Positions 23,699 to 35,263 of a stretch of DNA of 64,000 bases are shown one piece after another. Origin of the DNA: Sitta carolinensis. Its lineage: Eukaryota; Chordata; Aves; Passeriformes; Sittidae. A program made the translations under genes and the position numbers. Every line of letters begins with the position of its first letter. Position 1 is the stretch's first letter. A model generated the notes under the pieces. The model saw only the letters and a program-made list of their open reading frames with translations. It was not told the DNA's origin and did not search any database. The stretch is taken from contig CM063285.1 of NCBI GenBank assembly GCA_032173965.1, forward strand, positions 25,827,660 through 25,891,659, read 5' to 3'.

Positions 23699-23736
<38 letters not shown>
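23699..23736 (+). repeat. Poly-T tract (38 T)
   Basis: Uninterrupted homopolymer, the longest in the window. It could be the reverse complement of a retroposed poly-A tail, but no adjoining retrocopy is recognised to its left. Confidence 0.95.
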
Positions 23737-26700
23737 CATGAAAGAGCACTATCTTTGTGTCATATTGATGTTTCATGTCAGATACTTGCATCCTGTATTT
23801 GATGACATACTTTGGCTTCTCTGCTAGCTCTCTGAGTTTTTAAATAGCTGTTGGCACTCTACATGCCCTCTATTATGCAAAACTGAAAATTAAATATTCC
23901 TGTGAAATACTCTATGAAAAGCCCTAATCATAACAAAGATCCTCTTGAAAAGCTGCATATTCTTTTCAAACTTTACATTGGATGCTGAGGCAAAGGCATA
24001 ATCTCAAACATCTGTATTTCAGGTGTTAAAAACAATTGCATTTTTTGCAAGTTCAGGCAAGCTTGTGATACTAAGGAGTTTTTCCCCATCTCCTTGTCTT
24101 ACTAGGTTGATTGAATAGGCTTGCAATGCAGTGGCCATCTTGCTGCCTTAAGCTGTGTATCTTCTGAGGTGATTAAATATATGGTTTCATATGCCACAAG
24201 AAAGGAAGAAAGAAAGTAAATGCCTTAGTTCTTTGGTCGTGTAGAAATAGATTTCTTGTGCAGAATTAGGGTTTGAATGTGACTCAAAGCACATACTGTC
24301 TTTTTAAATCACTCTGAGACCGGATTTGCATGCTGCAGAGTGTCTTTTGCAGTATGCCAAACAAACTCACTGCCTGTTAGTTTTGAAGGGAGCTAAAAGC
24401 ACTTATTACCATGCAGGATCAGGTCCTTTATGTTTAGAAAAAATAATTAAAAAATGTGTCTTACCTTTAGGGAATGCCTTAAAAATTAAAGGGGTAAACT
24501 CACCATGAAGCTACTTTTATGCTCCTAATGACTGTGTAAAAAAATTCCACAGGGATAAAAGGAAAATGAAGTAAATACAGCAGTGCCCCACCACATTTCA
24601 AAGCCAATATCAAATCATCCATAAAATTCTGTGAAAATAATATCCACCTAATCCACAAATGAAAGAGCTGAGATTATCTGTTAAAAAAACACAAACAAAC
24701 CATGCTTATTTGGATGATAAGCGTTAAAGATTTTCTCCAGTCATTAAGGGTTGAGGGCTTGCTGTACTCTTGGAACTGAACCTTTTAAATAACTTCCCAG
24801 TTTCCAGTTAATTTTTTGTTATCTACAAATATGGGAAGCTTAGCGCAACAATGGCAGTTCAAAGTCTCCCAGGTAAAGAGCCTTCAAAGAGTAATTCGCA
24901 ATACAAATTCATAAAAGTCAACAGTTTAGACTACTCAATTGCTTTTAAGATTTTCATCAAATGCATCTCAGCAGTTGAAACTTGCCACTGATGCCTCCCA
25001 ACTGAGTTAAAGTTAGAAAACACTGACAATGTTACCTTTATTTTTCTGTGGATTTTAGGCAGTGCAAGATAGCAATTAAACTTTGCCTCAATTTACTTCG
25101 TATCTGATCTTTACAGATCTGACTGAAAATAAATGTGCATTACATTTTATGCTATTATTGAAGTTTTAAAATAATGATTTATAGCAAGTGATTTGCTGAA
25201 GTCAGAGTACACAAATGTCTGCTCTGTGTAATTAAAATTCTTGTAAAGATAGATAGATGCTCCCAAGGTTCTTTCTGGTTTAATAGATATATCTATTTTA
25301 AGATCAAGTTTATTTTAGAGGACATTTAGTACTTTGTGGAACATTTTATGCTTTCGGACAAAGGTGAAAAATCTCATTAGTGTGACAATAGTATGATTTT
25401 TCCACAAAGCATAGATGAAATTTTCCTTTAAACAGTACAAAATTGCAGCCCAGTTTTACTGCTTCAGTGTGCATTATTCTGGCAGAATCAGAAATTAACT
25501 GTATTAACAGAAAAGTGAAATTTAAGACTCTGCCTGGGCTTCCTTCTCTATGTGTTGGATGAGACTTTCAAAATGGAGGTTAGTAAGACAACTTTAAGAT
25601 AATTTTTTTCTTAACTTGAAAAGTTAGAAATATTATTATTTAATATTGATGCATATTTCATGTCCTCATGGCAGTGATGTGGTTGCTGTGTTAAGAATTT
25701 GTGCTGTGTTAAAAACTGTATCCAAATACATTTATATGTATGTCTGTATCTGTATGAATGCATGTATACATATGACTAGAGAAACTTGTAGCTTTATCTG
25801 AAATAAAAGATCTGCATTAATTTAAGTCCTTCTTTATTATTGTTTCAACATTTTCTGGTATTAAGCTTTCAAACATATCCAAATAGCTCAATAATTTGTA
25901 CAACAGTGTAAGCTGCTGCTGCTGTGAGATGCTTAGACTTGCTAAGTAACTTCTACATCTGTGCCTTAGAATATCAATATGTATTAATTAAAATAACTGC
26001 AGAGTGGTCATGAAATGAAAATAAGATATCTTTATTTTTATTTCAGTTTACAAAAGAATAAAAATACAAGTCTTTATCCAAACCTTTGAATCCTGTGGTT
26101 ATAGAAGACTACAGAATGAGATTTTTTCATGAACTCTTATTTCTCTCTCTCTTTCCATCAGAAAAAGAAGCCACCACAAAACTTTAAAATGCTATTTAAA
26201 AAAAAAAAAAAAAAATTGCAACTCCTTCTGGATGAGTCAGATGTGTAATGTTATCATTAACAATCAGTCATGAGGTTCAACTTGGGTTCAGGTCATCTTC
26301 TGTTTAGTCTTTTGGAGAGAAGTTGTTTTCTGTGTGACTCAATAATCAACAGCAAAAATGATGCAATTATGCAGAGGGAATCATTTACATGGAGCTTTCT
26401 TCCACTTGTATAAATGGCAGTGAAGGGTTCTTTTCAGTTGTGATTCTTCCTAACACATTTCTAAATCATTAATGTTCCAGGGATGCCTTGGTGAATTGAC
26501 TGGAAAAAAAGTGATTTCTACATTGGGTAAAATATAGAGTTTAAGTACTATTTTGTTATTGTTGGTTTCTTTGGTTGTTTGTGGGGGTTTTTTTTTGGTT
26601 TTTTTTTTGGATGGGAGGGTAGTGTGTTGATAGAAAGACTTCTCATTATTATTCTTTACTGACCACCCTGGCATCCACTTTCCAGCTGAACTGGAACTTT

Positions 26701-27513
26701 CTCTTGCTGGCTCATTGCAATTCCTTTGTCAAGTGAAATCTATAGCTGCTGCTTCATCTTTAACAATATTCTAGCCAGATCCTGATGACTTTCATTGCTC
26801 AACCACTTCATCACAGGATTTTTACTAGAAAAAACATAGTTTCTTGCAGAACTATAATTACATAATTCAGCCAGTCTGACAGTTAAAATCCAATATATTT
26901 AATATTAGAATGTGAATAATTTACCAGCCAAAAGTCCAACCCTGCAAAAACACTGAAATGAGACTTTGCCGTTTGTATAGTTGGACCTGTAAAACTCATC
27001 AGAGTAATCTAGAAAAAGCAAGATCCAGAGTTGGTCAAGTAGTCATTAAAAGATAGAAATCATAATGAAATCACTTGAGGTTTTGAGTAAGAGAAAGAAA
27101 GATTTAGAAAATAAATAAATAAACATAAGATTTCAATTTGGGTTTCAACAGTCAGGAGTGAAAAGAACAATGTACTAGGATATACAAGGGATTTGCTCTC
27201 AGGGATTCATGCTGGGCTTACATAACACTATAGTAATGAAAGGCAGTATATCAGAACATGAACTGACTTCCTGTCAGTCAAAATATTTCCTTTAGCTATC
27301 ACTGAAAATAAAAGAGGAATTTGGTCTTCATATATGCTGTATTAAAATTCTTATGAGAAGGTATCTATGCAAAGTCAAAACCAATATTGTTTTTAGGATT
27401 TTTCATCTGTTTTTTGGTTTTTTGGGGGTATTTTTTTGTTGTTGTTGGTTTTTTTTTGATTTTTCCCCTCTCCCAACCCCATCCTTTTACTCACAGTATA
27501 CACTGCACATATC

Positions 27514-28080
27514 ACAGAAACACAGAGTCACAGAGTTACAGAGGTTGGAAGGGACCACTGGGCGTAATCGGGTTCAACCTCCCTGCTCAAGCAGGATCAT
27601 CCTAGAATACATTGCACAGGATTGTGTCCAGATGGTTCTTGCATGTCGCCAGTGAGGGAGATGCACAACCTCTCTAGACAATCTGTTCCAGTCACAATCT
27701 CTTCTGGTGACTTACATGATAGAGAAGTTCTTCCTCATGTTCAGATAGAACTTACTGTGCATAGGTTTCTGCACATTGACTCTTCTTCTGGTGGTTGGCA
27801 CCACTGAGCAAAGTCTGGCTCCATCTTCTTGCCACCCTCCCTTCAGATACTGACAGACATTGATGAAGTCTCCTCTCAGTCATTTCTTATAAAGGCTGAA
27901 GAGCCCCAGCCATTCCTGTAAGAGAGATAATCCAGACCCCTAATCATCTTTGTTGCCCTCAGCAGGACATCATCTATGAGCTCTGTGTCTCTCTTGTACC
28001 TAAGAAGCCCAAAACTGGATGTAATATTCCAGATGTGACCTCGGTAGGGCTGACTAAGGGGTGGGATCACCGCCCCCAAC
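27514..28080 (-). mobile_element. CR1 non-LTR retrotransposon, 3' part
   Basis: The plus strand opens with a degenerate tail complement (ACAGAGTCACAGAGTTACAG) followed by GAGGTTGGAAGGGACC, the CR1 3' UTR read in antisense. Further right, the minus-strand translation includes L-L-R-A-T-K-M-I-R-G-L-D-Y-L-S-Y, matching the conserved RRATKMI-GLEHLSYE segment of the CR1 ORF2 C-terminus. It is 5'-truncated, with stops, and inactive. Confidence 0.92.
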
Positions 28081-31000
28081 TCAGTTTGACTTAACCCGTG
28101 GCTTTATCAGTCTGGTAAAGAACCAGAGTTTTTAATACTCTAAAACAAAAAAAAAGTATATACCAGAAATTTTTCAGATTTGCCTTATTTTTTTAGTGTT
28201 TGATGGGATTTTCTTGAAAAACAAAAGTACCGCTGGGGCCTCCTCTGAACCATTGGTATGCAGATACTTCATAGATATGTTGCTCTCTGAACCTGGTGTC
28301 CAAAACTGACTTAAGAATAAATGTACCACTGGAAAATGTTGGAAGAATAAACAAATTGTACTGTAAGTGGGGAAGGCAGCAGGGCATAATGAGATGCTCT
28401 GAATTCAGATAGAAACTAAGAAAAGTTTGGATTAAGCACATAAGAAGAAAAGAAAATCCCAAACCCCTTCTTTATGCAATTTCACTGCAGCCCTCCTTGC
28501 TTTTGCTATCAATGGTAAAAACATTCTCTTTCCTAAGGTTATTACTTAGGACGAATTGATCTCTATAATTCCACACAATTACCTCTGAACATAACTGGTC
28601 TTTTTGACTTGTTTCTGAGATTCATGCCTCTGAGACAATTGCTTCATTTATCCTGAGTATCTCTTCCTCCCCATTTTCTTAAAGCCTTTTCCATGCTAGC
28701 TCTGCCTCCACTCCAGCTATCTGCCTCTCTTATTTTTCTGGAGCACTGGGTAGCCAAGAAAGGGAGAAAAGAAGCCAATTAAATCTTTTTTTAGCCACGA
28801 CTACAAAATAAGCTCCACCTACATAAAAAGATGCTCTCTGGTATATCAAATATGATAGCATATAGGTTGTCTGTGCTGCTTCAAAACTGAAAATAAAACA
28901 TCTAACATTCAGAATTCAGAATGCTGTTTTGCTATCCCATGGATTTGAAACAAGGTGTGGAGTCAGGCATTAATTATAAATGGAGATATCATTACAGTAA
29001 ATGATGTGTACAGGGCTTAGATTTCCAAACTTGCATTAGAAAACCCCAGGTAAAACTCGTGTGTTTAACATACACACTTTTATGCTTTTAAATGTAAGTG
29101 TATACCCCATTCTATTTCTTGGAAATCTATGTTTTCCAGCTACCACAACTTTGTTGCTATTCTAGACAGTGCGAATAAACAATGCATTTGGAGATACTCA
29201 TTGTTTGTGTCCTTGAGAGCCAAACATTTTGCATGTTCTACTCAAATGCATCCTTCTAAGCCTGACAAGGTCATGCACATTGTATAGAGGCCAAAACCAG
29301 GCATGCAAGATTAACAGTAGACAGTTTTAAATGATAGGAGAGCAATTTCTTTACCCTGAATACCATTGTCACCTGCAATTAATTTTACGTCTGAACTCAG
29401 AAGAGTATGTACCAGGTACTTTGCAAATGAAAAGCTGAATACAGCAGCAAGTAGGAGCTGATATTTCTACTTTTATATTCTATACTAAGTTATATTATGT
29501 TATATTGGATTCTGAGTTTTCTAAATACTCTATGTCACAGAAGCTAGATAGATTAGAATGCTAGAGGAATCCATCTAGTAGATGTACTTTAACATTACTG
29601 TTCCGTATTACTTTGCTTTCACCATCATAAAGACTTTGTGTTTGTACCTGTTAAAAACTGTAGGAAAGTTGCTTTGTGTGGTTCTTCAGCATTCATTTTT
29701 TTACTACTTTCTTTATCTGAGTCCTTTGATTAGAAATTATTTTCCTTACTATATACTACAAAAGTAAGGATTATACTTTCTTTCCTTGATTCCTCCTTTT
29801 AAACATCTCTACGTTCCTCAACAATTGTTCTCATTGAAGACTCCTCTCAATTGTCAATTTCTTGAAGGCAAAAAACTAATAAACCAGCCATTTGTATGTT
29901 TTCAGGTGAACTGAAATCCTAGGTATATCTGGCTCTTTTGTATTCACTTACATCCTTCAGAATATTCTCCATCTATTGCGTTAAGGGCACATGGACACAT
30001 TTTTCTCTTTTGCCACCTGGTAAGCAAAGGTTAGAGTTCAACTTGTCCCAAATCAGCTTATCCTTCTACAGGGTAGTCAAAGCCCACTTACAAACACTCT
30101 AACGCAGTTTTACATTTTTGCCTCCCACCAGCATTCAAACCTGGGTAAATGTCTTTCTCTGTCAAAGCAGCAGTGGGAGGTGAAAATGAAAGTCCTTTTT
30201 TTCTTTCCCTGAGAAATTGGACTGTAAAAAGCTGTCAGTTTAAAAATGACATAGTGGCACAGCATTTCTATAAGGTGGCTCCTTTCATTTTTGACTCCTG
30301 CTGTCTCTCTGACAGTTGAAGTTGCAGCAGGAGGTAAAAACTAAAATGAGCACTGCTGGCATTTGCCCTCAAGCACAAAATTAATAATGGAAGAAACAGG
30401 GCGACATCCAAAACTGCCTTATATCAGATGTCAGCCAATGAGGTTTCAACACTTCCGTAATACGGTGACCAGAATGATGCCCATTATTCCAAATATGATC
30501 TTATTCTGTATTACTTTCCTAGTGCTGGATCTATTTTCTCCATTTTAGATTTGATTCCCTGTTTTGTGGTTACAGAATAATTTAAATTCTATTAAGCTGT
30601 ATGCTATGACTTTATACGTTTTCTCCCTCTGCAGTATAACTGGTCAAAATTTTATGAGTGTTGTCTTTTCTCGAGCTTTATACCTCTCAACCTTTCTACA
30701 TGAATCTTTCACTTCTAAGTCACTGTTTAAATTGTCCTACTATGTCTTATCCTTTAATATGAACAAAACTCACAACATATTAAAAGTATAGCTTTTAATC
30801 TAAACAGCCACAGAATAAGAAAACTGAGATGGTTTTTGTTCTTGTAAACTCAAGAGCAGAATGTTTTCTGCCTAAATGAAGAAAAAAATGAGTCACTATT
30901 AGGTGGCTGAGAGACAGGAGGCCCAAAATTCTTCAAGCAGGGTAAGGGTCTTTTGTTTCTTGAAAGACTCAGTGCTGTGTCCAAGTCTTACCAAAATTAA

Positions 31001-34000
31001 TGTAAGTAGGCATAAAAAGTCTGTCAGAAATAATGTACAAGTGTGGTTCTTTCTTTCTGACATATTTCAACCATTTCTGATTTTAACATCATTTTGGTGG
31101 TATTCAGTATCTTGCTTTTGACTATTCAGGACAGGTAATATTTCAGTGTTCTTGTGCAGGGCTATTGCAGTCTTACACCACACCATCTCATTCAGTTTTT
31201 CTGATGAGCTTACTTTTGAGGGTAACCAGTGTATGCAGTGTGCCAAATGAATTTTTACACTCTTCGTATTATATGAATTTACTGCTACCTTCTCACTTCC
31301 ACCTTTACTATTGCTTTTATTGGCATATACTTTTGTCTTGCAGAGATGAAGGAGGAAAATACCTCAGCAAACCAGTGATGTGGATAATTCTCAAGTGCTG
31401 ACAAATACACAAAATAAGCACATTGTAAAAGAAAGCATTTTATTTCTTCACGTTCTATTGCTTTCAGGCTTTACACCAGTCATCCAGCCTACAGGTTAAG
31501 AAATCTTTTATCTTTTATAGGGGATTAAGAGTGACTCAAATGCTTCAGCTGAACTCATTGATCTCAATGATTTCAACATGTGTTAATGATAAATTACGCG
31601 TTACAATTACATTTAGTAGTGTCTTCAATTTCTAGAAAATCTTTTATTGTCTGTTTTAACCCCTTGTGCAATTTAACTTTCATTGTTGTCTTCTGATTTT
31701 TTTCCTTGAGTCTCGTTTGCAGACTTTATTCTATAGTCCTCCTTTAGTAAAAGAGGGTTCTACTTAATTCTATAATCCTTCTTTAGGATTTTTTTAAAAT
31801 TCTCAGTACTTTTTGTGTTTTCTTGCACATCAGTTTATTTTTCTCTAAAAGTTCATTCATTGTGGGAAGAGCCACACATGTTTAGGCATGCATTTATTTT
31901 GCATTGTCGGTTCTCCCCACTGTAGCTCCCTACCCTATGGCTCTGTCCCATTCACTTGTCCTCATATTTTCCATGTACCTCCAAGATTTATTCTGATTAG
32001 TTATGGTTTATATCCATCTGTATATGTCCACATCTTACTTTCAAATATAAATTGATTATGATTATGTTGTTTAGCTCCTCCTCCACCTTTGCTCTACATC
32101 CTTCAATACAAGAAATACAAGAATGCATTTCTCCTTTCCCAATTTCTTTCCTGGTTTGTGTGTATTGTATTACAATTTTTATGTTTTATTCCAGTTAGTT
32201 TTCCTGGATTTTGCCTTCAGTTTAATGTTGTCCACTTCAGGAATTGTGTAGCTACTTGACATCTTAATTGCCAGTAGGGATTTTCATTTCTAACAACCCA
32301 TGTTTTTAAAATATTGTACATGTTTTAAAAACATGTATTTTATATTGTCCTACCTTATTACTTGTCTATTATCTTCCTTATTGAAAACTGAATTTTAGGC
32401 TATGATTTTGCATACAGATATAATCTTTTTCTCTTGTCGCACTGTTCACTTGAATTACTTGTTTCAGATCTCAATTTGCATCCATGAGTGGGAAAAAAGC
32501 GGGACTACCATCTTTAATCAAATTACTGTAGCTTTTTTCATAAAGTTTCCTTCATCTTGATGTTGAACTTGGGTAAAAAAAAAATCTGATTTCATTCTTT
32601 ATCATCATGTACAATTGATCCTTGCTTTATTTGCTTTTGTTTAAACTGGTAGTTAACCACGCAATACTTCCATCTTTTGCCAAATTTGAATTAATACACT
32701 ACCTAAATACACCCTTTTCTTATGTACATCCATAGTTCCAATTTTTGAGAACTGTGCAATTCTCTTGCACATATCTTAAAGTATTCATCCTCTGGACTTA
32801 TTCCAATGTAGCAATTTGATTCTGTAGAAGTAGGAGGTGTTTCCAAAGTTTCTGCTGTCAGCTTTTATAGAGTTTGTATAAATGTTTTATCAGTATGTAA
32901 AGGAAATAATTTCCCTGAATTCAGTGTAAAAGAAGCAGGCTAATTATAAAAGATTTGTCCTTTTCCTTTTTTACTCACCTCACTTATTTTTCATTTATTT
33001 GTACACCATTCATGTGTACAAGGCTCTATTGTCTTTTCTACTATTTTTAATAATTTTAGTATTATTTTATATCACATGATAGGCATGTGGAATGCAGTGA
33101 GAAGGATTATCCCATGTAGACTCCGATGGATAATAAACACAGCTTAGTCTTTTTGGACCCTGTATTGTCAGGGGTCTGCTGATAACAAATCTACTTTTTT
33201 CCCTTGTTCTTCAGAGTTGGCTTCTAGCACAATTTTTTTTTTTCTTTTTTACTCTATGACATAGGGAAGGGAAATAATTTGATGCCTAGGAAGCTGGGAG
33301 TCGATCTACTCTCTGTGGTTCAAAGTCTGCGGTTTTTTGAACACCATCCATGCCTTTTCCCAGCTGCTATGTTGCTGGTAGACGCAACAGTTCCTTGTGG
33401 ATAAGAGACTTGAGGGGCTGGTGTTCCTCTCTTCTCACTATGGTTCCCTAAAGGGCAGAGAATGCTGATGTCCATCGGGAACCTGCCCATCTCCTCAGAC
33501 TGCAGAGCCCCTCGACCTGTATGATCCTGCTTGGATGGATGGGCTGCTGGTGCCTTGTTCTCAAGAGCAAATAGAGAGGAGCTCAGTGAAAGATAAGACG
33601 AACTTCCCCAACAATAGAGGAAGATGTTTAGTTCATAGGTCTGGTAAGTGCAGAACATCTGTGGAAGAAACTGACTCTCTTCCTCTTGGAAATATCTGTT
33701 TCCCTGACAACTCTGCTGAGGTACAGACACAATGAAACCATCTGGTTGATTATTTCTCTGGAAAAGCAGCTCAAATTCAATGAGTTATGCTTCAGAGTCT
33801 GACAACCCAGTTCACAGGATAGGAAACAGAACTGGTGCTCATCAGCAGTGAAATATACTGATTTAATGTAATTGGATTTTAATGCTCGCCCCACATTACT
33901 TTTCCCTGTTGTACCTTCTTTGCTTGCCAGTAACTCATGTACACACTTTAAAAATCCCTAATGTACTGTTATGCCAGATCCCTCGACAGGTCTGAAACAC

Positions 34001-34764
34001 AAACAGCAGGGCACCAACTCCATTTATAGCACATGATCAATTAGCTGAGGTTTTCCCCAAGTGATTAATAAGACCGGAGTCTGAAATGCCTGACCAACAA
34101 GACTTTAAAAAGAATGTCTCCCCTGAATATCTGTAAAGCTGGAGTACCTAGAATAATTTCTGAAGGTATTTCTGGAAAATGCTGTCCAATTCTCATGTTA
34201 GGTATATAAAATACACGGTGAATCCCCACTCTGCTTTTAATGAGGAACTGTAACATAGAATAAACATCTGTTAGCTGAGAAGACAACTGATAGCAGCAGT
34301 TTCTCTGAAACAATTATATTTATGATAAAGATTACATGACTTGTAAATTCTAGATTTTTGTATAAATGTATCTATGAATAAATTTTAAATTATTATTGTG
34401 TTCTAAAACAAAACAAAACCATATAAGATTTCTGTGGGGAGAATAATGGACTATGGTACATCATAAAAGTTGATGCCTTGGCAGTTCTCCCTTACATGAG
34501 TTGGCTGCTGTGCATTTTGAGCTGTCCTGTTGAATAATGCACCTGGGTATGATAAAAATGGGTACTGAACAGAACTAATTGTATTTTCAAGTACAGACTT
34601 TCTTACATATATCATAGGACATTGCGAAATTTTCATTAGTGGAAAATTATGGGAAGATAACACCTAACATAAGTGTGGGGTTTTTTGTTTGTTTGGTTTG
34701 TTTTTTTTTTTTTTTATAGTCAGTTGTTTTTTACTTAGGAAAGAATGAAAGGGTAGTACTAACT
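28081..34764. other. Intergenic, no gene seen
   Basis: AT-rich sequence. A patch at about 33300-33735 is less AT-rich and open over 136 codons on the minus strand, but it has no recognisable domain. A plus-strand splice-donor-like GGTAAGTG occurs at about 33643. No recent mobile element is recognised; a possible very old CR1 remnant at about 30385-30545 is listed separately. Confidence 0.55.
30385..30545 (-). mobile_element. Possible ancient CR1-like remnant
   Basis: The plus-strand segment GGTGACCAGAATGATGCCCA followed by TTATTCCAAATATGATC resembles the antisense of the CR1 ORF2 C-terminal region, and is similar in layout to 28005-28045 in the clear CR1 copy. Divergence is high and no tail is visible, so this could be coincidence. 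Confidence 0.25.
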
Positions 34765-34805
34765 AGTACTAGTACTGAGTAAGTACAGTACTCAGTACTA
34801 GTACT
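34765..34805. repeat. Perfect 17-bp inverted repeat in a GTACT-rich cluster
   Basis: The left arm 34765-34781 and right arm 34789-34805 are exact reverse complements separated by seven bases. Both are built of AGTACT and ACTGAG/CTCAGT units. Further AGTACT copies flank it at 34755-34760 and about 34888. The right arm leads directly into the copy of a 27-bp sequence also present at 36266-36292. Confidence 0.95.
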
Positions 34806-34827
34806 GAGCAAGCTGGACAATCAATGA
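34801..34827 (+). repeat. 27-bp direct repeat, copy 1
   Basis: Identical over 27 bases to 36266-36292, beginning GTACTGAGCAAG and ending CAATCAATGA. Flanking bases differ on both sides. Confidence 0.95.
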
Positions 34828-35212
34828 TTTTTAAAACTAGTAGTTTTAAAAAAGGACAAAGATATTTCTGAATTTTAGAAAAGTAGTACTATATTTGCAC
34901 TTACTGAATCAGTCACTTTACAGGTTCAGGACATCAGTGCATGCACTCTGAAAGAAGTGGACATTAAGAAGTAGCTGTTACACTTCACCTTAAGAGAGAT
35001 GCACTTTCTTGTTGGTAATTATAATACATGAATTCGGAAGGCAACTCTTGTACTTCCTAATGCTGCTAAAAGAGTATTTCCAAATAAACCTCACATTGAA
35101 TTGAACAGCCTTAGTAATCCCATTCTTGAGAACTTTGTAAGAACACTCTTTTTTCATTCTCTTGAATGGTACTTCTTTTTCACCTTTGTTGCAAATGGAA
35201 GACAAAGTCTCA

Positions 35213-35263
35213 TTTCTTTGTAGGTTATATAATATCATATTTTTTCTTTGTAGGTTATATAAT
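35213..35263 (+). repeat. Imperfect tandem duplication, 30-bp period
   Basis: A 21-base segment (TTTCTTTGTAGG then TTATATAAT) occurs at 35213-35233 and again exactly at 35243-35263, with a 9-base spacer. Confidence 0.93.

Larger units (their letters stand above)
21307..27513. other. Intergenic, no gene seen
   Basis: AT-rich sequence with a T-tract at 23699-23736, a 10-bp inverted repeat at 22811-22835 and A- or T-runs at about 26199-26215 and 26589-26608. Sequence at about 25040-25260 resembles conserved non-coding DNA in having many homeodomain-type TAATTA/ATTA cores, but this cannot be shown from one sequence. Confidence 0.6.

Noticed and set aside
27353..28079. Five short open frames around 27.4-28.1 kb
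   Set aside because: They are CR1 sequence or the adjacent T/G-rich low-complexity segment. The only protein-like part is the CR1 ORF2 C-terminus.
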